Assembly: GCA_029979375.1 (NCBI GenBank) | Contig: JAPOHQ010000019.1 | Coordinates: 1 to 14,559, forward strand | DNA: 14,559 nt | Direction of reading: 5' to 3' | Origin: Microbacteriaceae bacterium | Lineage (GTDB): Bacteria; Actinomycetota; Actinomycetes; Actinomycetales; Microbacteriaceae | In this document: positions 1 to 7,375 of the stretch, one piece after another | Position numbering within the stretch: the stretch's first letter is position 1 | Layout: every line of letters begins with the position of its first letter | Program-made: the position numbers and the translations under genes | Notes under the pieces: generated by a model | The model's input: the letters and a program-made list of their open reading frames with translations, nothing else | The model's database searches: none | What the model was told of the DNA's origin: nothing

Positions 1-411
1 AAATGGCAGACCAGGCCTTGGCCGATAGAAACTCGTGATGGTCGTCTCTGTGCCGCCTTCAGGGAAGACGGTGTCGAAGGTTAGGAACATCCCGTTGTAA
101 TCGCTCTCAGTCCCCTTTTCCTGCCAATCCAGAAACTCGGGAGAGAGGTTTGAGGCGTGATTGATGATCAAATCCGCGGTGAGTTCGTGGGTTGCTGAGA
201 TCCGCTTGAAGTCGTCCCAGGTTCCAAGCCTCGGATCGACAATCTTGTGATCTATTGGGTCAAAACCGGCATCGTCACCGTCATAGGGGTGGAAGAAGGG
301 GAGCACGTGCACACCGGAAAAGTCCTTCAAGGGACCGGCCAGAAGTTTCTCGATCTCACCCAGGGAACCGCCGACGCGTTCGGCATAGACAAGGATGCTT
401 ACACCGGACAA
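1..411 (-). CDS. GH13 sucrose-phosphorylase-like enzyme, N-terminal part (runs off left edge)
   Basis: The minus strand reads open from a TTG at 411 to the window edge: 137 codons with no stop. The product starts MSGVSILVYAERVGG and continues with HVLPFFHPYDGDDAGFDPID, then a LGTWDD segment, ADLIINHAS (the GH13 conserved region I, with the Asp-x-x-x-Asn-His pattern) and YRPRPGLPF. This order and wording is that of the sucrose phosphorylase subfamily (GH13_18), which transfers glucose from sucrose or a related glucoside to phosphate in the cytoplasm. I chose the TTG because GGAG sits 5 nt upstream and because family members begin just before the IxYADR-type strand; no ATG or GTG lies nearby in frame. 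The catalytic Asp and Glu and the loops deciding specificity lie beyond the edge, so glucosylglycerate phosphorylase or sucrose-6-phosphate phosphorylase remain possible. It lies 56 bp downstream of the DUF393 gene on the same strand and may be co-transcribed with it. Confidence 0.85.
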   Translation of the reverse strand, partial: MSGVSILVYAERVGGSLGEIEKLLAGPLKDFSGVHVLPFFHPYDGDDAGFDPIDHKIVDPRLGTWDDFKRISATHELTADLIINHASNLSPEFLDWQEKGTESDYNGMFLTFDTVFPEGGTETTITSFYRPRPGLPF

Positions 412-467
412 TATGGCTCCACTCTGTAACCGCTTACAACAACTGAATAACTCTAGTGGTTTGTTGG

Positions 468-827
468 CTACAGCGAGCACTCGGGAGTGCCACCGGGCAG
501 CCGGTGCCGATTGGCCGCGATCCAGTAGTAGACCACCCTGGCAAGCTGCTTTACTCCGGGCAGCTTCAGGACTGCTCCCGCAAGTGCCCAAATCGTCTTT
601 GAATCAATAAAGAGCTGGGCAATCGCCTCGGCTGCGACAAGGAACTTGCCGTCGCGGACGTAGTAAACGGCCTTGGAGGTGAGCTCCTCGGAGAGCCCGA
701 GGGATGCCAGGTCGAGGTGCTGATAGGGAATTATTGGCACCCGGCCGCGAATCATCTTGCGAAAGACCCTTGCCGCGGAGCTGCAGAAAGCGCAGTCACC
801 GTCGAAGATGAAGAGCCTAGATTCCAT
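468..827 (-). CDS. DUF393 family DCC-motif thiol-disulfide oxidoreductase-like protein
   Basis: A 119-residue protein beginning MESRLFIFDGDCAFC. The DGDCAFC motif (residues 9-15, Cys12 and Cys15) near the N-terminus after a short hydrophobic strand defines the DUF393 / DCC family. The family is annotated as thiol-disulfide oxidoreductase-like from its CxxC, but its reaction and substrate are not established. The length is normal for the family. The ATG at 827 has no clear Shine-Dalgarno. A TANNNT hexamer (TAGTCT on this strand, plus-strand 836-841) lies 8 nt upstream, so a leaderless message is plausible. The gene is divergent from trkH and lies just upstream of the GH13 gene on the same strand. 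It is soluble, with no signal peptide, although residues 76-104 are fairly hydrophobic. Confidence 0.85.
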   Translation of the reverse strand: MESRLFIFDGDCAFCSSAARVFRKMIRGRVPIIPYQHLDLASLGLSEELTSKAVYYVRDGKFLVAAEAIAQLFIDSKTIWALAGAVLKLPGVKQLARVVYYWIAANRHRLPGGTPECSL

Positions 828-902
828 TGTTTATAAGACTAACTCGGGTGTATCGTGGGTAGGTTGCCTAGTTTGCAGACAATGGAGGCGTAGGCTGAAC
901 AA
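828..902. promoter_or_regulatory. Divergent promoter region between DUF393 gene and trkH
   Basis: This 75-bp gap must hold promoters for both directions. On the plus strand TAGGCT (891-896) fits the TANNNT pattern of actinobacterial -10 elements and ends 6 nt before the trkH GTG at 903, the spacing expected for a leaderless start. A GGAG at 884-887 is 15 nt from that GTG, too far for an ideal Shine-Dalgarno. On the minus strand TAGTCT (plus 836-841) ends 8 nt before the DUF393 ATG. No convincing -35 box is seen for either. No operator or riboswitch-like structure was recognised. Confidence 0.4.
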
Positions 903-2270
903 GTGAGCCAGTCAGGTCGCAAAAAGACCCTGCACCCAACCCAAATCGTGGTTATGGCCTTCGGTGCAGCGGTAATAGCTGGCACCATCTTTCTTCTTTT
1001 TCCGTTCTCAACCGCTGCCGGTAACTCAACGGACTTCGTGACCGCCCTCTTCACCGCCGTCTCCGCGGTCTGCATCACCGGTTTGACGGTGGTCGAGACC
1101 GGAGAGCACTGGTCGGGTTTTGGACAAGTCGTAATCCTGTTTCTGATTCAGCTGGGCGGCCTGGGAATCGTGTCCTTTGCGACCCTGGTGGGCCTCTTGA
1201 TCTCCGGTCGAATCTCGCTTCGCGACAGGTTGAATACTCTCTCCGAGGCAAAGATCATCGGAATCGACAACGTTCCCGCGCTGCTGCGCACGATCATGCT
1301 GGTTTACTTCGGGTTCGAGGCTGCGCTGGCTATTTATCTGATTGCCAGGCTCCGGATTACCTACGAGGAGAGTGTGCCGGATGCCATCTGGCACGGCATC
1401 TTCCACGCCATCAGCGCATTCAACAACGGTGGCTTCTCGCTCTACTCAGACTCGATGGCTGGCTTCGCCAGCGATCTCTTCATCGTCGCACCCGTTGGGA
1501 TTGCGGTCGTGGTCGGAGGTCTGGGTTTCCCCGTGCTGATTGAGCTTCACGAGCGAATCTGGGGTCTGAACCGTCAGACCAGCGGCAAGCGCAGAAGGTT
1601 CTCGCTGCACACCAGAGTGACGCTGGTCGCCACCATCGTTTTGCTTGCCGGTGCAACGCTGTTCATCGGGATCATGGAGTGGAACAACCAGGCAACCCTT
1701 GGGGGTCTTGGATTCTTCGAGCGAATCTGGAACGCCATGTTCATGGCTGCGATGCCTCGTTCGGGAGGTTTCAGCTCGATAGACGTGGGCTCGATGGATC
1801 CGGCGACCTGGATGGGCATTGACCTGCTGATGTTCATTGGTGGTGGCAGCGCCTCGACAGCGGGCGGCATCAAGGTTACGACCATCGCCATTCTGTTCTT
1901 CATCATCTACACCGAGGTTCGTGGTGAGACAGCGGTGAACGTTGGAAACCGCAGGCTCCCCAGGTCAATTCAGCGTCAGGCTCTCACCCTGGTCGCCCTC
2001 TACACGATGCTGATTCTGTTCAGCACTTTGTTCTTGGCTGCAACCACCGACTTCACGCTCGACGAGCTTCTCTTCGACGTGATATCGGCTGCGGCAACGG
2101 TTGGACTATCGACCGGCATACCCCCTGATCTTCCAGACTTTGCAAAAGTCTGGCTCTCAATACTGATGTTTGTAGGGCGCCTCGGCCCGGTGGTAATTGC
2201 CTCGGCACTTGCCCTCCGGGTTACAAAGAGGCACTATGAGTTACCGAAGGAAAGGCCCCTAATTGGCTAA
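903..2270 (+). CDS. trkH: TrkH/KtrB-family potassium uptake membrane subunit
   Basis: A 455-residue polytopic membrane protein of the Trk/Ktr/HKT superfamily, the ion-conducting subunit of a potassium uptake system. The fourfold pore architecture is visible: the four P-loop/selectivity-filter segments are AVCITGLTVV (Gly60), SAFNNGGFS (176-177), MPRSGGFSS (288-289) and AATVGLSTG (Gly401), each preceded by a membrane segment. The conserved late-helix arginine appears in FVGRLGP (Arg425). The length is nearer KtrB than long TrkH proteins, and the RCK subunit next door supports a Ktr-like pair. The GTG start at 903 gives a short cytoplasmic leader with basic residues before the first helix (about 13-35). 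It heads a four-gene overlapping operon, and its 3' end overlaps the next gene by 8 nt. Confidence 0.95.
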   Translation: MSQSGRKKTLHPTQIVVMAFGAAVIAGTIFLLFPFSTAAGNSTDFVTALFTAVSAVCITGLTVVETGEHWSGFGQVVILFLIQLGGLGIVSFATLVGLLISGRISLRDRLNTLSEAKIIGIDNVPALLRTIMLVYFGFEAALAIYLIARLRITYEESVPDAIWHGIFHAISAFNNGGFSLYSDSMAGFASDLFIVAPVGIAVVVGGLGFPVLIELHERIWGLNRQTSGKRRRFSLHTRVTLVATIVLLAGATLFIGIMEWNNQATLGGLGFFERIWNAMFMAAMPRSGGFSSIDVGSMDPATWMGIDLLMFIGGGSASTAGGIKVTTIAILFFIIYTEVRGETAVNVGNRRLPRSIQRQALTLVALYTMLILFSTLFLAATTDFTLDELLFDVISAAATVGLSTGIPPDLPDFAKVWLSILMFVGRLGPVVIASALALRVTKRHYELPKERPLIG

Positions 2271-2931
2271 GAAACGGAATATCCACTCGAACGTGATCGT
2301 CATCGGCATGGGCCGATTTGGGTCCTCGCTTGCTCGCGAGCTAATGGCCACCGGTCACGAGGTTCTTGGTGTTGACACCGATGAGCGCATCGTGCAGCAC
2401 ATGTCGCAGGAGCTCACCCACACTGTCAAGGCAGACACCACCGACGAGGCCACACTGAAGGAGCTTGGCATCACAGAGTTCGACTCAGCGGTGGTTGCCA
2501 TCGGAGCGGATCTCGAGGCCAGCATTCTCACCACGGCTCTGCTGCTGCAGCTCGGCGTTCCAAACGTTTGGGCAAAGGCCAATTCCCAGTCCCACGGCTT
2601 GATCCTGGAGCAGCTGGGTTGCCACCACGTCATCTTCCCCGAGTATGAGATGGGCAAGCGAGTTGCCCATATGGTCTCTGGCGAGACCCTCGACTATGTG
2701 CCAATCGACAACGACTTTGTCATGGTCAAGGCCGAGGTCCCACAGTCCTTCGACGGCAAGAACCTCGCGGATCTAAAGATCAGGTCAACCTACGGCGTCA
2801 CGGTTGTTGCCGTCACCAAGGGTGATGGCAACTATGAGCCAGCCTTCCCGGAGACGGTTCTAAATGTCGGAGACCAGATTGTGGTTGCAGGTCAGGTCGA
2901 GCCGCTTAACGAGTTCTGCCAGCTGGCTTAG
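2263..2931 (+). CDS. trkA: TrkA/KtrA-family RCK regulatory subunit of potassium uptake
   Basis: A 222-residue cytoplasmic protein with an RCK_N Rossmann domain (about 10-125) carrying the dinucleotide motif GMGRFG (15-20) and an acidic Asp38 at the end of the second strand, followed by an RCK_C domain (about 140-220). Single-RCK proteins of this size form the octameric ring that binds nucleotide and gates TrkH/KtrB channels. Longer E. coli TrkA has two such units; this one is KtrA-like. The start is the TTG at 2263, preceded by an AAGGAAAGG purine stretch and overlapping the trkH stop by 8 nt, which implies translational coupling and fixed stoichiometry with the channel. Residues N-terminal to the first strand are basic. 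All expected elements are present. Confidence 0.93.
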   Translation: MAKKRNIHSNVIVIGMGRFGSSLARELMATGHEVLGVDTDERIVQHMSQELTHTVKADTTDEATLKELGITEFDSAVVAIGADLEASILTTALLLQLGVPNVWAKANSQSHGLILEQLGCHHVIFPEYEMGKRVAHMVSGETLDYVPIDNDFVMVKAEVPQSFDGKNLADLKIRSTYGVTVVAVTKGDGNYEPAFPETVLNVGDQIVVAGQVEPLNEFCQLA

Positions 2932-3395
2932 TGGTCTCTTCCAGCGCCAGCACGGTCGCTCAGTATCTAGCTGAGCTGGGCGAGGATCGGCGGGGAGAAA
3001 TATCACAAATCCACCAGCTCTGTCTTGATCACCTGCCCCAGGGTCTCGAAGAGGCAATGAACTGGGGCATGATCTCCTATCAGGTCCCGCTTTCGCGGGT
3101 CCCCAACACCTATAACAACCAGCCGCTGCTTTACGCCGCGATAGCCTCCCAAAAGCAATACATCTCGCTTTATTTGATGTCGATCTATGCCTTCGATGGT
3201 GAGCGGGAGAGATTTGAGGCGGCATGGAAGGCAACCGGCAAGCGCTTCAGTGTTGGTAAGGCGTGCATTCGCTTTCGTTCTGTGGCGGATGTGCCGCTTG
3301 AGGTTGTTAGGGATGCTTTGGGCAGGATTAGTGTTGAGAAGTTCATAGAGCGCTACAACGAGGTTCGCGGCAGCGCGAGGAAGATGAAGAAATGA
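2931..3395 (+). CDS. DUF1801 domain protein
   Basis: A 154-residue soluble protein. The stretch from about residue 35 (EEAMNWGMISYQVP) through LLYAAIASQKQYISLYL (about 66-82) to a C-terminal helical region matches the DUF1801 (YdhG-like) pattern, in which a small alpha/beta fold follows the motif of a hydrophobic 'y..p.y' strand and 'k.hislyl'. The family has a frataxin-like fold; its biochemical role is not established. Translation begins at a GTG sharing one base with the TAG stop of the KtrA gene, so it is almost certainly translationally coupled to the potassium genes. Nothing in the sequence links it functionally to potassium. Its C-terminus is basic (SARKMKK). Confidence 0.8.
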   Translation: MVSSSASTVAQYLAELGEDRRGEISQIHQLCLDHLPQGLEEAMNWGMISYQVPLSRVPNTYNNQPLLYAAIASQKQYISLYLMSIYAFDGERERFEAAWKATGKRFSVGKACIRFRSVADVPLEVVRDALGRISVEKFIERYNEVRGSARKMKK

Positions 3396-3745
3396 AGAAT
3401 GTGTTTTGGCCGGTGGCAATCGGCACCGTGCTGACCATCAGCTACCTCTACCACCCTTCGGTTCCCACCATCCTGGGTGGGGCGGCAATCGGAGCGGCGC
3501 TCGCAGGATTGATCATCTGGTCCTCATCGCGCATCGGTTCGGGCAAGTGGTTCCTCGGTAAGCTCGCGCTTCTTTCGCTCGTGGCGGGAATCATGAATGC
3601 CACCGCGCTCGATGTCCTCTACAGCCTGCTCGCAGCCCCAGAGGGAAATCGATTTATCCTCGGCATCGAGAGCCTGCTGGCCGGACTAGTATTGACCGCC
3701 CTCGGCTGGTTCTACGTTTTTCTTGGGTCGAAGGAAAAGAAATAG
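3392..3745 (+). CDS. Small four-helix membrane protein, unknown function
   Basis: A 117-residue hydrophobic protein with four predicted membrane segments at about residues 4-21, 27-46, 53-73 and 89-112, and a short basic tail (SKEKK). I do not recognise a family. It starts at an ATG within an ATGA overlap with the DUF1801 stop, so it belongs to the same transcript as the potassium genes. Its last 60 nt overlap, in antisense, the 3' end of the CopC-like gene. Both proteins end in a membrane helix there, so the same DNA encodes hydrophobic residues on both strands. It could be an accessory membrane subunit or unrelated; the sequence does not decide. Confidence 0.7.
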   Translation: MKNVFWPVAIGTVLTISYLYHPSVPTILGGAAIGAALAGLIIWSSSRIGSGKWFLGKLALLSLVAGIMNATALDVLYSLLAAPEGNRFILGIESLLAGLVLTALGWFYVFLGSKEKK

Positions 3746-4243
3746 GACTGCAGCCACCGCTCCCATCGAAAGCCAAAGCACCCAGTAAAGAAACTGCGGG
3801 TTCTCATCCTCAATCTCGATCGAGACCTCGCCTTTGCAATCCGGGTAGCCAAAGTTCGGGTTTGCGACATAGCCACCGTCATTGACAATCTCGAATCCAA
3901 AGTCGCCGGCAATCGGGTGGCCATCCGAGGAGACCACTCGCCAGGCCACCTGATAGTTCCCAGGCTGGTCGAGGTCCAGCGAAAGCATCCCTGACTGACC
4001 GCTCACCGGAAGGCAACCGGTGTAGAAGATCTCACCGCTTGGATCTTGAACCACGATCTCATTGCCCGCACCACCCTCGAGCGCAAGCAGGTCGTTGTTG
4101 AAGGTGAGTTCGAGCTCGATTACACCTGCATCCAGCACAGCGCCATCGGCCGGGCTCTGGTCGACCAGCTGATCATGCGCCTTCGCCGATAGCGGAATGG
4201 CCAGCAGCCAGACAACTAACAGGGCAAGGAGTTTATGCTTCAT
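3686..4243 (-). CDS. Membrane-anchored CopC-domain copper-binding protein
   Basis: A 185-residue exported protein. A signal peptide (about 1-22) ends in SAKA-H, which would leave His23 as the mature N-terminus, the arrangement in CopC where the amino-terminal His is a Cu(II) ligand. The CopC beta-sandwich runs to about residue 120 and contains SSDGHPIAGDFGFEI with Asp107 and His109, matching the conserved D-x-H copper ligands. A C-terminal membrane helix (about 151-172) followed by RPKK anchors it to the outer face of the membrane. The Cu(II) site therefore looks intact. No CopD/YcnJ transporter domain or other copper gene is in the window. The start ATG has no Shine-Dalgarno but has a TANNNT (TAGACT, plus 4251-4256) 7 nt upstream. 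The 3' end overlaps the convergent membrane-protein gene by 60 nt. Confidence 0.85.
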   Translation of the reverse strand: MKHKLLALLVVWLLAIPLSAKAHDQLVDQSPADGAVLDAGVIELELTFNNDLLALEGGAGNEIVVQDPSGEIFYTGCLPVSGQSGMLSLDLDQPGNYQVAWRVVSSDGHPIAGDFGFEIVNDGGYVANPNFGYPDCKGEVSIEIEDENPQFLYWVLWLSMGAVAAVLFLFLRPKKNVEPAEGGQY

Positions 4244-4266
4244 TGAGAAAAGTCTAAGCAGGAGAA
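4234..4266. promoter_or_regulatory. Divergent promoters of copC-like gene and dacB
   Basis: Only 23 bp separate the two start codons. For the minus strand, TAGACT (plus 4251-4256) is followed by 7 nt and the ATG, fitting a leaderless transcript. For dacB, TATGCT (4234-4239), lying inside the first codons of the copC-like gene, would place initiation near 4246, leaving a short leader that carries GGAG (4261-4264) next to the ATG at 4267. -35 elements are not obvious. These assignments rest on pattern and spacing only. Confidence 0.35.
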
Positions 4267-5655
4267 ATGAAGCACATCTTCTTTGGAGTCGGCGGAGGAC
4301 TCGTAGCGGGCATCCTCGCTCTGCTTATTCTGTTTCAGGGGCCCCTCTCGCTTTCTCAGGCCCCGATAGCCGAATCATCGGAAACAATCAGCGAGACGGC
4401 CGAGCCAACCAGCGAGCCCTCTGCTACAGCGCTGCCAGCCGAAACCGCAACCGAGGAGCCTGAGCCTGAGGTCATCGAGTGCTCGGTGGCTGAGTTGGAG
4501 GCCGCAGAGAACATTCAGTCCCTCCAGGCACAGGTGATCAATGCCGAGACTGGCGAGGTTCTCTTTGATCGCGACAGCTCGGAGGCCAACAGGTCGGCAT
4601 CGGTGATGAAGCTCTTTACTGCGGCCGCAGCCCTTGAAACTTTGGGTCCGAACTATCGCGTCACCACCAGGGTTTATGTAGATGCGCTCGACCCATCTAT
4701 CTTGTACTTGGTCGGTGCCGGCGATGTCACGCTTTCGAGAACCGGTGTTGGTGTGGAGTCGGTCTACGAGGATGCCCCCAAGCTAAGCGATTTGGCAAAG
4801 CAAATTAGTGCCTGGAGCAACACCCAGACCTTCTCGCAGATTGTGCTCGACAGCTCGCTCTATGGAACACCCGAGGGCGAATACCAGAGCGTCTGGGATC
4901 TTCGCGGGATAACGGATGGCTACATGTCTCCGGTTAGCGCGCTACAGGTCGATGGTGACAGAGACAATCCATCGGGCAAGGATTCCCCACGCTCGACCGA
5001 CCCGGTAGCAAGAGCGGGAACCTGGTTTGCGGAGGCTCTAGGAAACTCTGCGCTGGAGGCCGAAATCGTCAAGGGCCTGACTCCGCCGGATGCGGTCGAG
5101 ATCGCCCAGGTGAAGTCAGCACCAATGAAGACCTGGATCGATTACATGCTGCTCGTGAGCGACAACACCCTTGCCGAGGCGATGGCCAGACTGGTCTCGC
5201 TGGATGTCGGCCTCAATGGCTCCTTTGCCTCGCTCACTCAGGCTTACCAGCGGGCGCTTGTGGAGACAGACATAGACCTCAGTTCCCTAAGAGTCGAGGA
5301 CGGCTCCGGACTTAGTAAGAACAACAAGCTCGCTCCAGCAACGGTGAACGAGCTTCTGACTTTGATGTATGAGGGATATGGCGACTTGGAGATCATCGTC
5401 GATGGTCTCCCGGTTGCCGGAACGCCAGGCTCATTGAGTTATCGCTTCGAGGATGCTGTTGCAAAGGTCGTTGCCAAGACCGGTTGGATCAGGACCGGTT
5501 ACTCCTTGGCCGGCTACCTCTTCCCTGAGGATGGCTCTCAGCTCATTTTCACTGTCTATAACCTCGCAAATAGCGTCGCAATCAAGAACCGCGATGCCAT
5601 GGATGAGCTTGTAATGGGCTTTTTTGGTTGTGGGGCGAACCTGATAGACAATTAG
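4267..5655 (+). CDS. dacB: D-alanyl-D-alanine carboxypeptidase/endopeptidase (PBP4, peptidase S13)
   Basis: A 462-residue extracytoplasmic penicillin-binding protein that trims or cleaves D-Ala-D-Ala and D-Ala-mDAP bonds in peptidoglycan. An N-terminal membrane segment (about 5-25) is followed by a Ser/Thr/Glu/Pro-rich linker (about 35-70). The three active-site motifs are all present: SVMK (Ser112 nucleophile, Lys115), SDN (298-300) and KTG (404-406). EDGSGLS (344-350) is another S13 landmark. The length is in the usual range for the family, and domain insertions between SxxK and SxN are retained. GGAG just before the ATG at 4267 supports the start. It is followed 2 nt after its stop by pncA, which is unrelated in function but probably co-transcribed. 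Confidence 0.93.
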   Translation: MKHIFFGVGGGLVAGILALLILFQGPLSLSQAPIAESSETISETAEPTSEPSATALPAETATEEPEPEVIECSVAELEAAENIQSLQAQVINAETGEVLFDRDSSEANRSASVMKLFTAAAALETLGPNYRVTTRVYVDALDPSILYLVGAGDVTLSRTGVGVESVYEDAPKLSDLAKQISAWSNTQTFSQIVLDSSLYGTPEGEYQSVWDLRGITDGYMSPVSALQVDGDRDNPSGKDSPRSTDPVARAGTWFAEALGNSALEAEIVKGLTPPDAVEIAQVKSAPMKTWIDYMLLVSDNTLAEAMARLVSLDVGLNGSFASLTQAYQRALVETDIDLSSLRVEDGSGLSKNNKLAPATVNELLTLMYEGYGDLEIIVDGLPVAGTPGSLSYRFEDAVAKVVAKTGWIRTGYSLAGYLFPEDGSQLIFTVYNLANSVAIKNRDAMDELVMGFFGCGANLIDN

Positions 5656-5657
5656 CT

Positions 5658-6242
5658 ATGGCCAAAGCACTTTTTGTAATCGACGTTCAAAGAGACTTTT
5701 GCGAGGGTGGAGCGCTCGCCTGTCAGGGGGGCGCAGCGGTGGCAGCCGCAATTACTGAGTACCTGAGTGCCAACAAGAGTGACTACGACTTCGTGATTGC
5801 CTCCGCCGATTGGCACACCCCAAACGACCGAAATGGTGGGCACTTCCCGCCAGCTGGTGAGGAGCCAGATTTCGTTGGCACCTGGCCACTGCACTGCATT
5901 GCCGGGGAGAGTGGAGCGGAATACCACCCCAACCTTGACGCCGCTCTGATCGACATTCACATCAAAAAGGGCCAAGGTGCTCACGGCTACTCAATCTTTG
6001 AAGGGACGACCGATGATGGCGAGACTTTTCAGCAGCTCATTGGGCGGCTGGCAATAGACGAGGTTGACGTGGTTGGAATTGCAACCGACTACTGTGTCCG
6101 GGCCTCCTCGCTCGATGCCAACAGCTTCGGAATCAGAACCAGGGTGATTACCTCATTGACCGCGGGTGTTGCCCCGCAAAGCACCGAGGCGGCCATTGAC
6201 GAAATGGTCGATGCGGGAGTGGCGGTAGTCGCTACGGCCTAA
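5658..6242 (+). CDS. pncA: Nicotinamidase (PncA-type isochorismatase-fold hydrolase)
   Basis: A 194-residue cytoplasmic cysteine amidohydrolase that converts nicotinamide to nicotinate and ammonia in NAD salvage. The triad is visible: Asp9 (VIDVQRDF), Lys104 (IKKGQG) and Cys146 (ATDYCV). The metal site matches Asp51, His53 (ADWHTP) and His62 (GGHF), and ATDYC includes the usual turn before the nucleophile. I start it at the ATG at 5658, 2 nt after the dacB stop, because homologues begin right before this first strand. An in-frame GTG 30 nt upstream inside dacB is less likely. There is no strong Shine-Dalgarno, so coupling to dacB translation is plausible. Its TAA overlaps the TAG of convergent galK by two bases within a shared CTAA. 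Confidence 0.93.
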   Translation: MAKALFVIDVQRDFCEGGALACQGGAAVAAAITEYLSANKSDYDFVIASADWHTPNDRNGGHFPPAGEEPDFVGTWPLHCIAGESGAEYHPNLDAALIDIHIKKGQGAHGYSIFEGTTDDGETFQQLIGRLAIDEVDVVGIATDYCVRASSLDANSFGIRTRVITSLTAGVAPQSTEAAIDEMVDAGVAVVATA

Positions 6243-7375
6243 GCCTCGCGTCTTGCCCCATCGCTTGGGGCAACTGCAAAGACATTTGTCTCAGCAAAGC
6301 CCTTCTTGGCGAACACGGCCTTGCAGTGCTCGGTCAAAAGTTCCATCTTCGACTCGTCGATGATTGCAATCGCCGAGCCACCAAAGCCGCCTCCGGTCAT
6401 CCTGGCACCCACCGCTCCGACCTCCATGGCCAGTTCAACCGCAACATCGAGCTCGGTAACCGAGATCTCAAAGTCGTCGCGCATCGAGGCGTGTGACTGG
6501 AGCAGAAGCTCACCCAAGGTTGCCAGGTCTCTGCGCTTTAGGGCATCGACCGCAGCTATGACTCTGCGATTCTCGGTAATTACGTGCTTACAGCGACGGA
6601 AGGTAACGTCGTCAAGTTTTTCCTGGGCTGCAGGCAGGTCTTCTTCCGAAAGCTCGCGAAGCGATTCCACCCCCATCTTCTTGGCACCTATTTCGCAGGC
6701 CTCCCGGCGGACGCGGTAACCGCCATCCGAGTGGCGGTGGGCGACCTTGGTGTCGATCACTGCGACCACGAGGCCTTGCGAGTCGAGGCCAAGGGGAACC
6801 AGCTCGGTCTCTAGGCTCTTGCAATCAAGCAGCACTGCGGAGTCCTTCTTAGCCAGCAGTGAGGCGGTCTGATCCATGATGCCGGTTGGTGCTCCAACCA
6901 CATCGTTCTCAGCCTCCTGGCCAATCAGGGCTAGCTTCTGAGGCTCAATGCCGGCTTCCCAGACATCGTTGAGGGCAACCGCAACGGCGCACTCAATCGC
7001 TGCCGAAGAGCTCAAACCAGCGCCTACCGGCACATCAGAGATTATGTAGGCATCAAATCCGCAGCAGGCATGCTGCCGCATCACCCAGGCAATACCAAGC
7101 GGATAAAGGGCCCAATCGAGATTCTTTGGCTTGCGCTTCCCGAGCTCGAACTCAACAACACCGTCGGCGAACGAACTACTGATCCGGACGTTCATGTCCT
7201 TGCGAGTGCTGAGCGCAACATAGGTCCTGCGATCGATTCCAAAGGGGAACACGAAGCCGTTGTTGTAGTCGGTGTGCTCTCCGATTAGGTTGGCCCGGCC
7301 CGGAGCCGACCAAACACCAGATGGCTCATAGCCAAAAAGCTCTTTGAAACCGTTTATTGCTTCTTGAGAACTCAA
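6239..7375 (-). CDS. galK: Galactokinase
   Basis: A 378-residue GHMP-family kinase that phosphorylates alpha-D-galactose with ATP to galactose 1-phosphate, the first committed step of the Leloir pathway. The galactokinase signature GRANLIGEHTDYNNG is at residues 26-40, the ATP-binding GHMP loop PVGAGLSSSAA at 116-126, the catalytic Asp in GIMDQ at 168 and the third motif MTGGGFGG at 326-333. The length is typical. The start is a TTG at 7375 with GAGAGGTG a suitable distance upstream. It overlaps the TGA of galT by 4 nt (TTGA), so the two are translationally coupled. The order galT-galK, with the substrate kinase last, is common in actinobacteria. Confidence 0.96.
   Translation of the reverse strand: MSSQEAINGFKELFGYEPSGVWSAPGRANLIGEHTDYNNGFVFPFGIDRRTYVALSTRKDMNVRISSSFADGVVEFELGKRKPKNLDWALYPLGIAWVMRQHACCGFDAYIISDVPVGAGLSSSAAIECAVAVALNDVWEAGIEPQKLALIGQEAENDVVGAPTGIMDQTASLLAKKDSAVLLDCKSLETELVPLGLDSQGLVVAVIDTKVAHRHSDGGYRVRREACEIGAKKMGVESLRELSEEDLPAAQEKLDDVTFRRCKHVITENRRVIAAVDALKRRDLATLGELLLQSHASMRDDFEISVTELDVAVELAMEVGAVGARMTGGGFGGSAIAIIDESKMELLTEHCKAVFAKKGFAETNVFAVAPSDGARREA

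Noticed and set aside
247..610. Short plus-strand open frames opposite the GH13 and DUF393 genes
   Set aside because: They have no recognisable motifs and are antisense shadows of the two better-supported minus-strand genes.
5628..5657. GTG at 5628 as the start of pncA
   Set aside because: It lies inside dacB and adds residues homologues lack; the ATG at 5658 directly precedes the first conserved strand.
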